From Lutjanus erythropterus (lineage: Eukaryota; Chordata; Actinopteri; Lutjaniformes; Lutjanidae), in contig CM034599.1 in assembly GCA_020091685.1 (NCBI GenBank), positions 29,985,920 to 30,049,919 on the forward strand: 64,000 nucleotides of DNA, read 5' to 3'. Positions 36,501 through 41,388 of the stretch are shown here, in pieces; positions within the stretch are counted from its first letter, which is position 1; every line of letters starts with the position of its first letter. The notes below the pieces were generated by a model, which saw only the letters and a list, made by a program, of their open reading frames with translations, did not search any database and was not told the DNA's origin. Made by a program: the position numbers and the translations under genes.

Positions 36501-38529
36501 AATGATTGGAGGACATGAAATATACTTCATGAGCCACGATAGTGTTTTGTGTTCAAAAAATCACCAAACACATACAGTAAGTAAACTTCAAAACTGCATT
36601 TGAGACCTCACTGACATTTTTTTGTGTTCAGCTTCAGTCCCCATCCATTTGGCTTTTGGAAAGTTTGACCTAGATCAGAAATTGTGCGCACAATAGCAAA
36701 TGATGCTTTATTTGCATGTAGAAATCCACCAAAACTTCACCGACATAGTGTGCTGATCCATTGACATGTTTGGCCCCAGTTAACCCTCAAGCCTCAGGGT
36801 TTGTTTTCATATTGCCAAGGCTTGATAAGAGACCAGTGATCGAGCAGAAGTGGAGACAAAAGGAGAAACTCTCTCTTTGACTTGTTCCCTCCAGGTTTAG
36901 CATCTGATGGTGACAACAAAGAAAGCAGAATGCTCACAAGGGTGACTGAAGATAAAGGAGATAGAAGTGGATGAGAGAAAGGCATTGTGATGTAAGGGAT
37001 CAGAAAGTATCTGAGAAGGTGCTCATTGCTAGGACACAAGAAAAAAGTGGATAAAAATGATGTAAATGGTCTTTTTAACAGTCAGATTGACTGTAATATG
37101 AGGCTTCATTTGCTTGTCATTCACTTTACTGTGAACATCCACAGTAGCATTAATTTCACCATCTGCATTAAAGGTTTTATCTCCTGATCAGGCAGTTATT
37201 CATGGCTTCTTTTTATCTAATCTCTGAATTCGAATATGCTAGAAGCAGAGTTAAAGGGCAAACAGGTGTGTTTGTGCATCTGTCCGTATATAAACGATTG
37301 TATCCGAGTGTGACTGGACTTGTGTGGAATGCCAGATCTCTATTCCCGATAAAGGTCAGGACTTTAAGGTGTGGAATTGTCCTGGGTTAACAGAGGTCAC
37401 CTGAGGCTATATGATCCCTGAAACTGCCACAAATGATGGAAGCAATGAAGATGGAGAATTTGTACCGCGGTATTGAAACCATGCCAGAAATGTGTTACAA
37501 GAGTGCAGTCATTTAGACACATTTGTTTGGGGGCATTTGACGAACCTGTAGTCCAACAGCCAAAGGTCATTGGCAAGAAATGTAATTAGCCTATTAGATC
37601 TTTGACTGAGATGTGATTTATTTTTCCAAATGAACTGCCTTGAGGGTTCAGGTATATTAGTATCATCACTAATTATCCTCTTCCACTCATTCCCTCCCTG
37701 CCATACTCCCATTTTTGTCATTTTTAGTGTGGGGTAGGGGATCTTTAGGGGGAGATAGCGGGTCAGCTGTATATTCCACACAGAAGTGTCATGGAGTACA
37801 GGTCAAAAGTTTGGACACAATTCGATAATAATGATAATGAAAAAAACTGCATGGTGTTTGCCCCAAACTGCATAGAAATAGCCTAAAGTGGGTTTGTGTG
37901 TAAAGGGGAGACTCTTGGGTACCCATAGAACCCATTTTTATCTAGATATCTTGATGTGAGAGGTGAAGGGACCCATTTGATTATTACAATGACAGTTTTT
38001 ATCTTGTCAAAATTTAAACTAACAATAAATAAATCTTCATTCAGTTCATTTGTGCATAAATGAACATTCATGACAATTTTGCTGCCATTTCTGCATCACT
38101 TTAAATTATCTTGACACATTTTATTGAAAACATGCACACAAGTTAAGAATTTTTTTTAATGAATAATCATTACATTTAGGCAGTGTTAACAGGCCACCTC
38201 ACTGGAAATCAATATATATAAATTTAAAATGCTTTATAAAAGGTTGTACTGCAGATTTTCCACTGTCTTCTTTTCTTTAGTGACAAACTTCTCCATGGAG
38301 TTGAGGAGGTTAAAGATCCACTGGCTCAAATTAGCAACTGTAAAGTAAGATCCCCAGTATCAGACAGTTACTGAACAGTTGTGTGTGTTTTGTATTGTAC
38401 TCAGGTCGTGATCTGGAATGCCATGGCATCTCTCTGGACCGGACTTTTTCTGATGATGACGATGAACAACCGAGACGGAAGCAAAGGTTGCTTCACACCC
38501 TGAGCCCAAAGTCTTATGAGCAGGAATAA
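11439..38529 (+). CDS. XRCC4: XRCC4, DNA repair scaffold of non-homologous end joining (joined exons)
   Basis: The coding sequence joins 11439-11577, 12292-12476, 25050-25216, 25840-26004, 33613-33701 and 38405-38529. All junctions keep frame (phases 1, 0, 2, 2, 1) and give about 289 aa against 336 in human. XRCC4 is a nuclear homodimer that stabilises DNA ligase IV and, with XLF, bridges broken DNA ends. The N-terminal head (residues 1 to about 130) carries LTDGNSAW and READDM, both near-identical to human. It is followed by the long coiled coil with [16 protein letters not shown] (human YKRFILVLNEKKTKIR), where ligase IV binds. The C-terminal tail is short, acidic and then basic. The usual extended C terminus of the family was not found, so the last exon or an alternative one is uncertain. 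Confidence 0.92.
11578..12291 (+). other. XRCC4: XRCC4 intron 2 with GT-rich microsatellite
   Basis: Short intron. It contains an imperfect (GT)n run at about 11839-11877 broken by GC steps. Nothing else was recognised. Confidence 0.8.
12292..12476 (+). CDS. XRCC4: XRCC4 coding exon 3 (head domain)
   Basis: The exon begins after tccagtttcag and ends before gtgagc. It encodes [19 protein letters not shown], then [10 protein letters not shown], a glycine/arginine-rich loop, then [18 protein letters not shown] and KTCNDIL. Human has [20 protein letters not shown], then DVYTFNFSKESCYFFFEK. The split first codon (G from exon 2 plus AA) gives Glu, and the exon ends in phase 0. The loop GEGGRSRGV is the main fish-specific difference. 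Confidence 0.95.
12537..12965. mobile_element. hAT-like MITE
   Basis: It starts TAGGGGTGGGCGATATGG and ends ATATGACACACCCTTA, imperfect inverted termini (about 12 of 16 matching), around AT-rich internal sequence with CACAGTATTTCACGGTATT. The 8-bp flanks match only at about half the positions. The GGGTGGGCGATATGG word is typical of abundant teleost non-autonomous hAT elements. Confidence 0.55.
13071..13290. repeat. probable decayed interspersed repeat
   Basis: GGCTGTGTTCAGACAG, an A/T-rich stretch, then TGGCACCGCAGTAATGGCG is reminiscent of a common teleost repeat. Ends are not definable and I give it low weight. Confidence 0.3.
13388..13732. mobile_element. MITE (GGTCCAGTGT terminal repeats), copy 1
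   Basis: The left end GGTCCAGTGTATAAGATTTAG and the reverse complement of the right end (GGACCAGTGTGAAGGATTTAG, each read in parts) agree at roughly 17 of 21 positions. Internal words (AATAAGAATCACTGTGTTTT, AGGCAGCCATGTTGCTCC, GTAGCCCAGGA) are those of an abundant teleost element. A second copy lies at 24692-24972. Confidence 0.7.
15110..15457. repeat. decayed hAT-type repeats
   Basis: The left part (TTAGGGATTCAGCAATTAA with repeated ATTGATTA words) and the right end (ATCATCCAGCCCTA, reverse complement TAGGGCTGGATGAT) look like termini of common teleost hAT-derived families. Exact boundaries and whether this is one element or two are unclear. Confidence 0.45.
16300..16540 (+). repeat. hAT-derived interspersed repeat fragment
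   Basis: ATTGATTAATCATTTCAGTC, AAATATCAAATATTTTCCGG, TCCAGCTTCTTAAATGTAAG and the end TTAGTTGCAGCCCTG match a very common fish repeat. Related copies lie inverted at about 27125-27300 and, more diverged, at 34915-35225. Confidence 0.6.
17027..17090 (+). repeat. (GATA)n microsatellite
   Basis: About sixteen uninterrupted GATA units. It is long and pure enough to be length-polymorphic. Confidence 0.97.
20212..20300. repeat. fragment of TAGGGCTGGG-type hAT repeat
   Basis: ATTAGGGCTGGGAGATGTA followed by AT-rich sequence resembles the left terminus of the hAT MITE at 12537. No right terminus was recognised. Confidence 0.4.
21800..22530. mobile_element. long inverted-repeat (fold-back) DNA element
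   Basis: The left arm at about 21811-22046 and the right arm at about 22303-22523 are reverse complements over roughly 230 bp with few differences. Shared words include ATTGGAAAGTTTGTT, ATCCTGCATTTGTGGGA, TGATTATGTGGGTGGGA, GTGCCAAATTTCCCTGCAA and AACAAGGAACAAACAAG (left-arm sense). A central spacer of about 250 bp separates them. The arms encode no credible protein. It fits a non-autonomous Tc1/mariner-like or fold-back element with long terminal inverted repeats. The superfamily is not established. Confidence 0.75.
24040..24290 (-). mobile_element. decayed Rex3/RTE LINE 3' fragment
   Basis: Plus-strand words CTTCCTCCAGCTTTGCCAAG, AGGATCCCCAGGCACTCC and GAGCTGGGAGATGTAGTC correspond in order to 50698-50760 of the larger Rex3-like element (CTTCCTCCAGGTCTTCCGGA, GGGACCCCAAGGTGATCC, CAGCCGAGCGACATAGTC). 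Similarity continues weakly to about 24290. It is too diverged to code. Confidence 0.55.
24330..24690. repeat. possible hAT-type MITE remnant
   Basis: TATAGGGATGGGCATTGTGA followed by AAAACCGGTTCCGAGTTG resembles the terminus of common teleost hAT elements. The right end is not clear. Confidence 0.35.
24692..24972. mobile_element. MITE (GGTCCAGTGT family), copy 2, opposite orientation
   Basis: It begins AAAGGACCGTTGTCTAGGAC and ends CTAAATCTTTCACACTGGAT, the termini seen at 13388-13732 but with the body reversed (the GGCCATCTAGTGGTGAGGTT side comes first). It sits about 80 bp upstream of XRCC4 exon 4. Confidence 0.65.
25050..25216 (+). CDS. XRCC4: XRCC4 coding exon 4 (head-to-coiled-coil transition)
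   Basis: The acceptor is tttcttcag and the donor gtaagg. The exon encodes [20 protein letters not shown], then [20 protein letters not shown], then [16 protein letters not shown] (last codon split). Human has [20 protein letters not shown] at the same place. The leucine- and charge-rich second half starts the homodimeric coiled coil that binds the ligase IV BRCT region. The exon ends in phase 2. Confidence 0.95.
25217..25839 (+). other. XRCC4: XRCC4 intron 4
   Basis: Intron of 623 bp without recognised repeats. A GTGCACACATGCACAAG-type purine/pyrimidine alternation lies near 25750. Confidence 0.85.
25840..26004 (+). CDS. XRCC4: XRCC4 coding exon 5 (coiled coil)
   Basis: The acceptor is ttctcactag and the donor gtcagt. 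The exon encodes [20 protein letters not shown], then [20 protein letters not shown], then [15 protein letters not shown]. The [17 protein letters not shown] core is nearly the human sequence and contains the ligase IV-binding part of the coiled coil. It ends in phase 2, and the split codon becomes Ser with exon 6. Confidence 0.95.
26075..27024. mobile_element. non-autonomous hAT-like element with 8-bp flanks
   Basis: The ends are TAGGGGTGTCATGATT and the inverted TAGGGGTGTGTATCTC. The flanking 8-mers ATGATTAC and TTGACTAC agree at 6 of 8 positions, the length expected of a hAT target-site duplication. The 950-bp body has no long ORF. Confidence 0.65.
27125..27300 (-). repeat. hAT-derived repeat fragment, inverted relative to 16300-16540
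   Basis: GGAGCTGGAACCATCAAATG, TTTGGCATTTTCTTTGAG and the end AACTAATTGCAGCTCTAG are reverse-orientation forms of the family at 16.3 kb. Confidence 0.5.
27551..27565 (+). repeat. L1 target-site duplication, left copy
   Basis: CATTTA followed by T's that merge with the L1 tail. The exact border inside the T run cannot be fixed. Confidence 0.8.
27831..31646 (-). CDS. L1 ORF2: endonuclease and reverse transcriptase (1271 aa)
   Basis: The product nicks target DNA and reverse-transcribes the element RNA. The APE-type endonuclease (about residues 8-240) keeps its expected residues: N14 (SWNIRG), E43 (LLQESH), Y115 (LYCPP), D145 and N147 (GGDFNC), D208 (RIDYF), D232 and H233 (SDHA). Reverse transcriptase motifs follow: [46 protein letters not shown] and the catalytic YADD at about 703-706. 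Near the C terminus a cysteine motif (CLKC, then H and C; first Cys about residue 1131) resembles the L1 C-terminal zinc-knuckle-like segment. There are no internal stops. The length is typical of L1 ORF2p. An L1 or Tx1-like subfamily cannot be settled by eye. Confidence 0.95.
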   Translation of the reverse strand: MMRQLNKIKLCSWNIRGLRGKVKQRKVYALLKRERVDVALLQESHLDDNEHLKLKHSWVGQIYFSSFTSSSRGVVILIHRNLPFQLKTCVKDKYGRFVIVKGILYGEEITIMNLYCPPNYCPDFLTKAFSEFADLFSAVALVGGDFNCLLNPLVDRHPPRNSPLSKQASALLAICEEINFADTWRTLHPSNKEFTFYSPPHKCHTRIDYFFLPKSLVHCVVSCVIGNIVISDHAIVLLDLSIGGDSLKSRRWRFDSRLLKDEKFTLYLRTEFKIFLSINSQSVSNPSLLWETSKAYIRGLIIAYSASKKRKQLEQQLQLENELLDIKKALCSSSDPLLLQRKCATQAALDALLTQQAKNAILFSKQRLYEYADKPNKYLSRLTKIRTDSQVIPSILDSSGVCHFDSKKINNTFRQFYIRLYEADQSVGALENMDSFLERLNLPSISDSQKCKLNAPISREEALLALKSLQSGKAPGPDGLSCEFYKEFSELVIDPFLEMLEHSFISGTLPHSLREADITLILKKGKCPEDCSGYRPIALLNQDFKLLSKILALRLEGVLPSIIKEDQTGFIKGRNSSHNVRRLLNIITLCQTQETDSMVISLDAEKAFDRVEWPYLFRILHEFDLGENFIKWIKLLYNNPLASVITNGYRSDSFPLNRSTRQGCPLSPALFALAVEPLAEAIRQDPAISGINVGKTQHKISLYADDILLYMSDPATSVLRLVDIISLFGSFSGYKINFSKSLAMPMGGLRDRINSLPSFPFRWSMSGFVYLGIQITPMFHQMFKANFNPLLNGIKKDLDRWAPLPLSLLGRVSLIKMNVLPRLLYPLQMIPVFISNKVHKLLNGWLSDFIWNKRKPRLKMSKLQLSSSKGGLDVPNIRWYQLASQLRFIAEWVKEDPTSVWLDLEKSQTSGSLLGLLFCKNLKSARSLCNNHPIICNTLKVWFATRKLEGRSDLTSLLIPIQGNPGFLPGMLDSGYNTWTSQGIKKMCDLFDGASLLSFEQLNKKYNLPKHNFFRYLQVRDFIARKTTFNINATTSAIEQLLLLGPTKKSITRFYNILNQIEVSGAQNVAKIWQNELGVNIDEDEWEAIWDHTKKISVCNRARLLQFKILHRLQISPNKRHKMKPQVSPLCLKCKISVGTYTHCVWSCPKIQAYWMDVIQDMGKIFGISLCVNPISLLLGHPSQVPVVGTSSRRLYSILAYAARKNIFLSWINDKPPSKANWHKLILECFPLEYLTCLLHSSKGQFMKIWTPYLRFSNSTVASTLANVMFD
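31647..32259 (-). other. L1 inter-ORF spacer
   Basis: About 613 bp separate the ORF1 stop from the ORF2 start, far longer than the tens of bases in mammalian L1. Short ORFs within it look random. ORF2 translation would need its own internal initiation or another unconventional route, which is inference. Confidence 0.7.
32260..33162 (-). CDS. L1 ORF1: RNA-binding chaperone (300 aa)
   Basis: The protein coats element RNA as a coiled-coil trimer. An acidic and basic low-complexity N terminus is followed by a coiled coil at roughly residues 60-140 ([40 protein letters not shown]). The RRM-like core starts at [12 protein letters not shown], and the C-terminal domain contains [10 protein letters not shown] and [11 protein letters not shown]. 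This is the Transposase_22/L1 ORF1p plan. The frame is open from Met to stop. A second Met at residue 14 could also serve as the start. Confidence 0.92.
   Translation of the reverse strand: MTLEQFWTKQQGTMPSTKSKSNKPRQHATDNSATPLAQHGCDNDEDDSEIELDPGLAKALDLMTSKLMAVINDKLDPLAKTVLSHTNELKRARDRLDEVEARTLQLETANEPQAAKILALEKKVESLSGQVDELENRGRRKNIRIFNIPENTEGGNALDFFERWLPNFLNMDTKGGRVKLERAHRSLAPKPGSEQRPRPVIVRFHAFPDKQRVMAAVRRKAANGDITFEGRKVSFYHDLSAAVLQRRKKFDEAKQRLREIGAEYSMLFPAKLQVSFNGTRKTFLSSAEALSFAASVANQD
33284..33298 (+). repeat. L1 target-site duplication, right copy
   Basis: CATTTA plus nine T, followed by AAC. Matches the left copy at 27551-27565. Confidence 0.85.
33500..33568 (+). repeat. (CT)n(CA)n compound microsatellite next to XRCC4 exon 6
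   Basis: About 15 CT units followed by about 20 CA units, ending 44 bp before exon 6. The CT run lies where a polypyrimidine tract or branch-point region could be affected. Confidence 0.97.
33613..33701 (+). CDS. XRCC4: XRCC4 coding exon 6 (C-terminal tail)
   Basis: The acceptor is caaactttag and the donor gtgtgt. The exon encodes (S)[18 protein letters not shown], then [11 protein letters not shown] and one extra base. This is the acidic, poorly conserved linker after the coiled coil. Frame continuity with exons 5 and 7, splice sites and position support it, but similarity to human is low. Confidence 0.8.
34301..34658 (+). mobile_element. tRNA-derived SINE with perfect target-site duplication
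   Basis: The 5' end keeps RNA polymerase III promoter boxes: an A-box-like segment (about 34305-34318, GCAGTGGTTAGCACTG) and a B box (GTTCGATCC, 34345-34353). The tRNA-unrelated body (TGTGTGGAGTTTGCATGTTC, AGGTTAATTGGTGACTC) and the GTGTGAGTGTGAG section are typical of a widespread teleost family. The tail is a LINE-like GGATAGACTCCAGCAGCC. TGACTGGATTCT is duplicated exactly at 34289-34300 and 34659-34670. Confidence 0.9.
34684..34905. repeat. interspersed repeat fragment related to 45100-45400
   Basis: CCTGCTAGATCTGCTACATG, TAATTGACTCGGCATCTGCC and GCACAGCTGTAACGCAACGC loosely resemble, in reverse complement, the repeat near 45.1-45.4 kb (ACACGGCTGCGTCACATTATG region). The family was not identified. 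Confidence 0.35.
34915..35225. repeat. hAT-derived repeat
   Basis: GCAATGATTAATTGATTACT, AACTAATCGATTAATTGAG and the end TTTGATTCAGCCCT mark another copy of the ATTGATTA/CAGCCCT family seen at 15.1 and 16.3 kb. Confidence 0.5.
35641..36003 (-). other. unassigned ORF with one hydrophobic segment
   Basis: A minus-strand frame is open from about 36003 to 35641. It reads [20 protein letters not shown], then [20 protein letters not shown], then about 75 more residues ending LNPPKLT. A candidate acceptor (caacag) lies just upstream. The first 35 residues contain a clear hydrophobic helix followed by a polar, helical-looking segment. I do not recognise the family. It could be a decayed exon, a transposon remnant or chance. 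Confidence 0.2.
38405..38529 (+). CDS. XRCC4: XRCC4 coding exon 7 (CK2-type acidic site, basic NLS, stop)
   Basis: The acceptor is ttgtactcag, and phase 1 matches exon 6. It encodes [20 protein letters not shown], then [13 protein letters not shown], then SPKSYEQE and TAA at 38527-38529. TFSDDDDE is a CK2-type phospho-site, the counterpart of the human Thr233 region that binds the FHA domains of PNKP and aprataxin. PRRKQR parallels the human nuclear localisation signal SRKRRQR. AATAAA overlaps the stop codon (38524-38529 region), and a donor-like CAG before gttagt follows 8 bases after it, so the 3' structure is unclear. Confidence 0.8.
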
Positions 38530-41088
38530 AGTCACAGGTTAGTCAGATAACCAATGCAAACGCTGTATCACCATATTTGGTATCATCGCAGGTCTTGCCA
38601 CTGGATAACTTACATTTTTAGCTCATGATGGTGGTTTGTTGAGTCTCTCTTTGCATACAGTAGCGGTATCTGTACAAAACTTATCACTGGATGAGTTTGG
38701 ATGGAAACATTTAAGAGGAATTAAAAGGATTATAAATTGCAGATTAAGATCTCTAATGGCAAAGAATAAGAGGTTCTGTGTGGCCCCAAACCAGAGTTTA
38801 ACAGCAAGACTAGGAAAATAATCATTTCAAGCTTGGTTTTATGGGCTTGTGAAACATTTTTCTCATTTCCCTCAAATTTCATTCATGACTACTTCGCTGC
38901 ACTCAGACATCAGATGTCTGAAAAACCACCGCAGTAAAAGATGTGGGGTGCCCTACTGAATTTTTATCTTCCACTCCTCCCATTAAAGAGGGCTGAATCA
39001 TCATTTGTCGTCATCAATGGTGTTACAGAAAAAAACCACGCATGCACGCTTCCCAGCATCCTACAGTGTCCGCTCTGGGCTCTGCATATTTCTGTGTAAT
39101 TGTTGAACTGGTTTTCTGCATCTTATCGTATTGATTATGTTAGTCACTGGTCTTAAATGTGGAGCTGGTCTCCAGATGCTAAAAAACAGTTGCTGTCTCC
39201 TCCGAATAAATTGGATGGGTTAAATGAAAGGGGCATATGTGGGATTTAAAAAAAATGTATTTAGCCTAAAAACCAACTGACACAATATTTTTTTGTGCTT
39301 TATCATTTCACTTCTTAAAATCTTTAAATTTTCCTGTGGGAGAATTTAGAATTTTCTATGGGTGTAAACATCTTAACAACATGACTTTATAGACACTGAG
39401 TCACTGGTGGGTCTGACAGAGTTTAATTAATCAGCTTCTGTTAATGTTTGGATTTTCAGAGGTGTCTCCTGAACATCCGGCTCAAACATACAATGTTGTG
39501 AGGTCTGTCCACATGCACCAGCTGCACGTTTTCTCATATTTTACTGACTCACTGCAATAGAATGACCATGAGTTTCTTGGATTGCTTCCTTTTAAGACAG
39601 AAAATGGGCTCAGACTAACATTGCATGTTGTTTACATGCTTCTGCTGCAAAAGAAATGTCTGAAAAGTACAATATATATAGTCAGGAAATACACAAATCA
39701 GTACTTTCTACATAACAGTAAATGTCACATCTCCAGACAGTAGTTGCATGGGACAGCATGTTGTCAGTCAGTAAACTGTATAGTACATTTGGTAAGTTAA
39801 TCACCTCTTCTGCATTTGTTGTAGGCACTCTTCTTTTAAATCTGAAAACCTCATAACATCTTCCCACAGCTTACATTTGGGTGTTGGCTGGCAAATAAAC
39901 AAAACTGAAATTACTGCAGTGTGTAGTGTTGCTTGGTCCAACTAAGCAACGACAGCAATCGCTTTGAGTTCCAATGAAAACATGTGCATCGTTTTACTCT
40001 GTCTAAACAACTAACGTGCACTTTCTGGGCAAAGCGCTTGATACTATGATTCAACACAGTGCATATCAATATATTGAGCTGTATTTCCAAAAGCACATCT
40101 TCATATTGACCCATTAAATATTAAATTGAAAGAACTGGTTTGAATTATTTGATGTGGGGTTAATAGTCAGTGTATCACCTTCACAGATGCTGGTCGGCGT
40201 GCCCACAGTTTGGAGAAGCAGGCAGGAGTATAACAGAAACTAAGCAATGAACTGCTGTGGACAGGATCAGCAGCAGAACAGATGCCGTCTGTCTGATGGC
40301 CAAGTAAAATGTGAAAATATTCCAAATAAAGTCTGCAGCTAAACTTATATTGATGGATTTAGGTAGACCTTTTAGTAAAGGAGAAGTCTGTACTGTGATA
40401 AATCATAAATTCACCACAGTGTGTCATCAGAGATCAAGATCAAGACTTCTCCAAACTTGGGGTGTGTTGACCGCCATCTACTGTGGGTAATACACTGACT
40501 ATCAATAAGGACCTCATACAACCCCACCTCAAATAATCTGTACAATCCCTGTGGGATGTGCAATGTTTTTTATTAGTGCAAAGTATTTGTTACCTTTAAC
40601 TTTTCCTCTTTCTCTTCTCTCTACTCCCTTCTCTCTTTGCCTTGCTTTGTCTCCACCCTCCTCCTCTTCCTCAATGATTAGAAGACATCCAGAACTCATC
40701 ATGAACATGATTAAATCCCTAAACCTAAGGCTTTTTATGATGAACAGGTTTTCTTGATCCCTCTCCTGCTATGTGGCAAGCTACTTTCAGTCAGTCAACC
40801 CCTCACCTCAATGCACACACAACCAAAACAGTGACAACCAGGCAACAGTGTCCTGGAAGTGTCCCCAGATTTGATGCCAGATTTCGTCCCAGATTGGGAA
40901 AGCAGTCCTCAGAAAGCCAGAGCATGATACCACCATCTGGTTTGCTTTAACTGTGACAATTACCTGCCACAGCTCTCACGAGAGACTTGCTGCTTGTCTC
41001 TTGTCTTCAATAAATCAAAAGATAAACGTCAGCACACGTTAATGGTCATGTGATAACAGGCGCTTAACGCCCTCCAGTGTTTCCTCAG
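38530..41088. other. XRCC4 3' flank / possible 3' UTR, no clear gene
   Basis: No exon of a known protein was recognised. An AATAAA at about 39205 is one possible poly(A) signal. A repeat family member lies at about 40180-40530 (listed separately). Confidence 0.5.
40180..40530 (+). repeat. interspersed repeat, fullest copy of the family at 4983 and 5893
   Basis: It starts near GCTGGTCGGCGTGCCC, contains CTAAGCAATGAACTGCTG and TGGACAGGATCAGCAGCA, and ends with CCGCCATCTACTGTGGGTAA and ACACTGACTATCAATAAGG. The same start and end words are found in the two fragments around 5-6 kb. Confidence 0.6.
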
Positions 41089-41330
41089 GAACTGATGGTG
41101 TTTCTGCTAATGACTTGAAGAATATGGTAGAGAATCTGGAGCAGGAGTATGGAAACAATTTCTCTCAAGAGGTCGCCCTGATCTCGAATTTGGCGGCCAA
41201 GTCCCTCGGCCTTGAGACCAGAGAAAGAGTAACAACTATGGAGGGACAACAGGCTACACCCAGAAAACAGGGTGTCACCACCAAGGCACCAAAGCTGCTT
41301 TGCTGCTGCTTATTCATCATGTCTTGCTGA
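41089..41330 (+). CDS. unassigned exon-like ORF with acceptor, stop and poly(A) signal
   Basis: The acceptor tttcctcag is followed by an 80-codon open frame needing one base from a previous exon: TDGVSANDLKNMVENLEQEY, then GNNFSQEVALISNLAAKSLG, then LETRERVTTMEGQQATPRKQ, then a Cys-rich end (LLCCCLFIMSC) and TGA at 41328-41330. AATAAA follows at 41358-41363. This has the shape of a terminal exon. Phase 1 fits XRCC4 exon 6, so it could be an alternative XRCC4 last exon, but I see no similarity to known XRCC4 tails. It may belong to another gene or a decayed element. Confidence 0.3.
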
Positions 41331-41388
41331 TGTTTTCCTCCCTCTTTTAATTATGAAAATAAACTATACACCCTCCCTTTCATTTCTC

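Larger units (their letters stand above)
33702..38404 (+). other. XRCC4: XRCC4 intron 6
   Basis: Intron of 4.7 kb. It contains the intact SINE at 34301-34658, repeat fragments at 34684-34905 and 34915-35225, and an unassigned minus-strand ORF at 35641-36003. From about 36000 to 38400 nothing was recognised. Confidence 0.75.
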
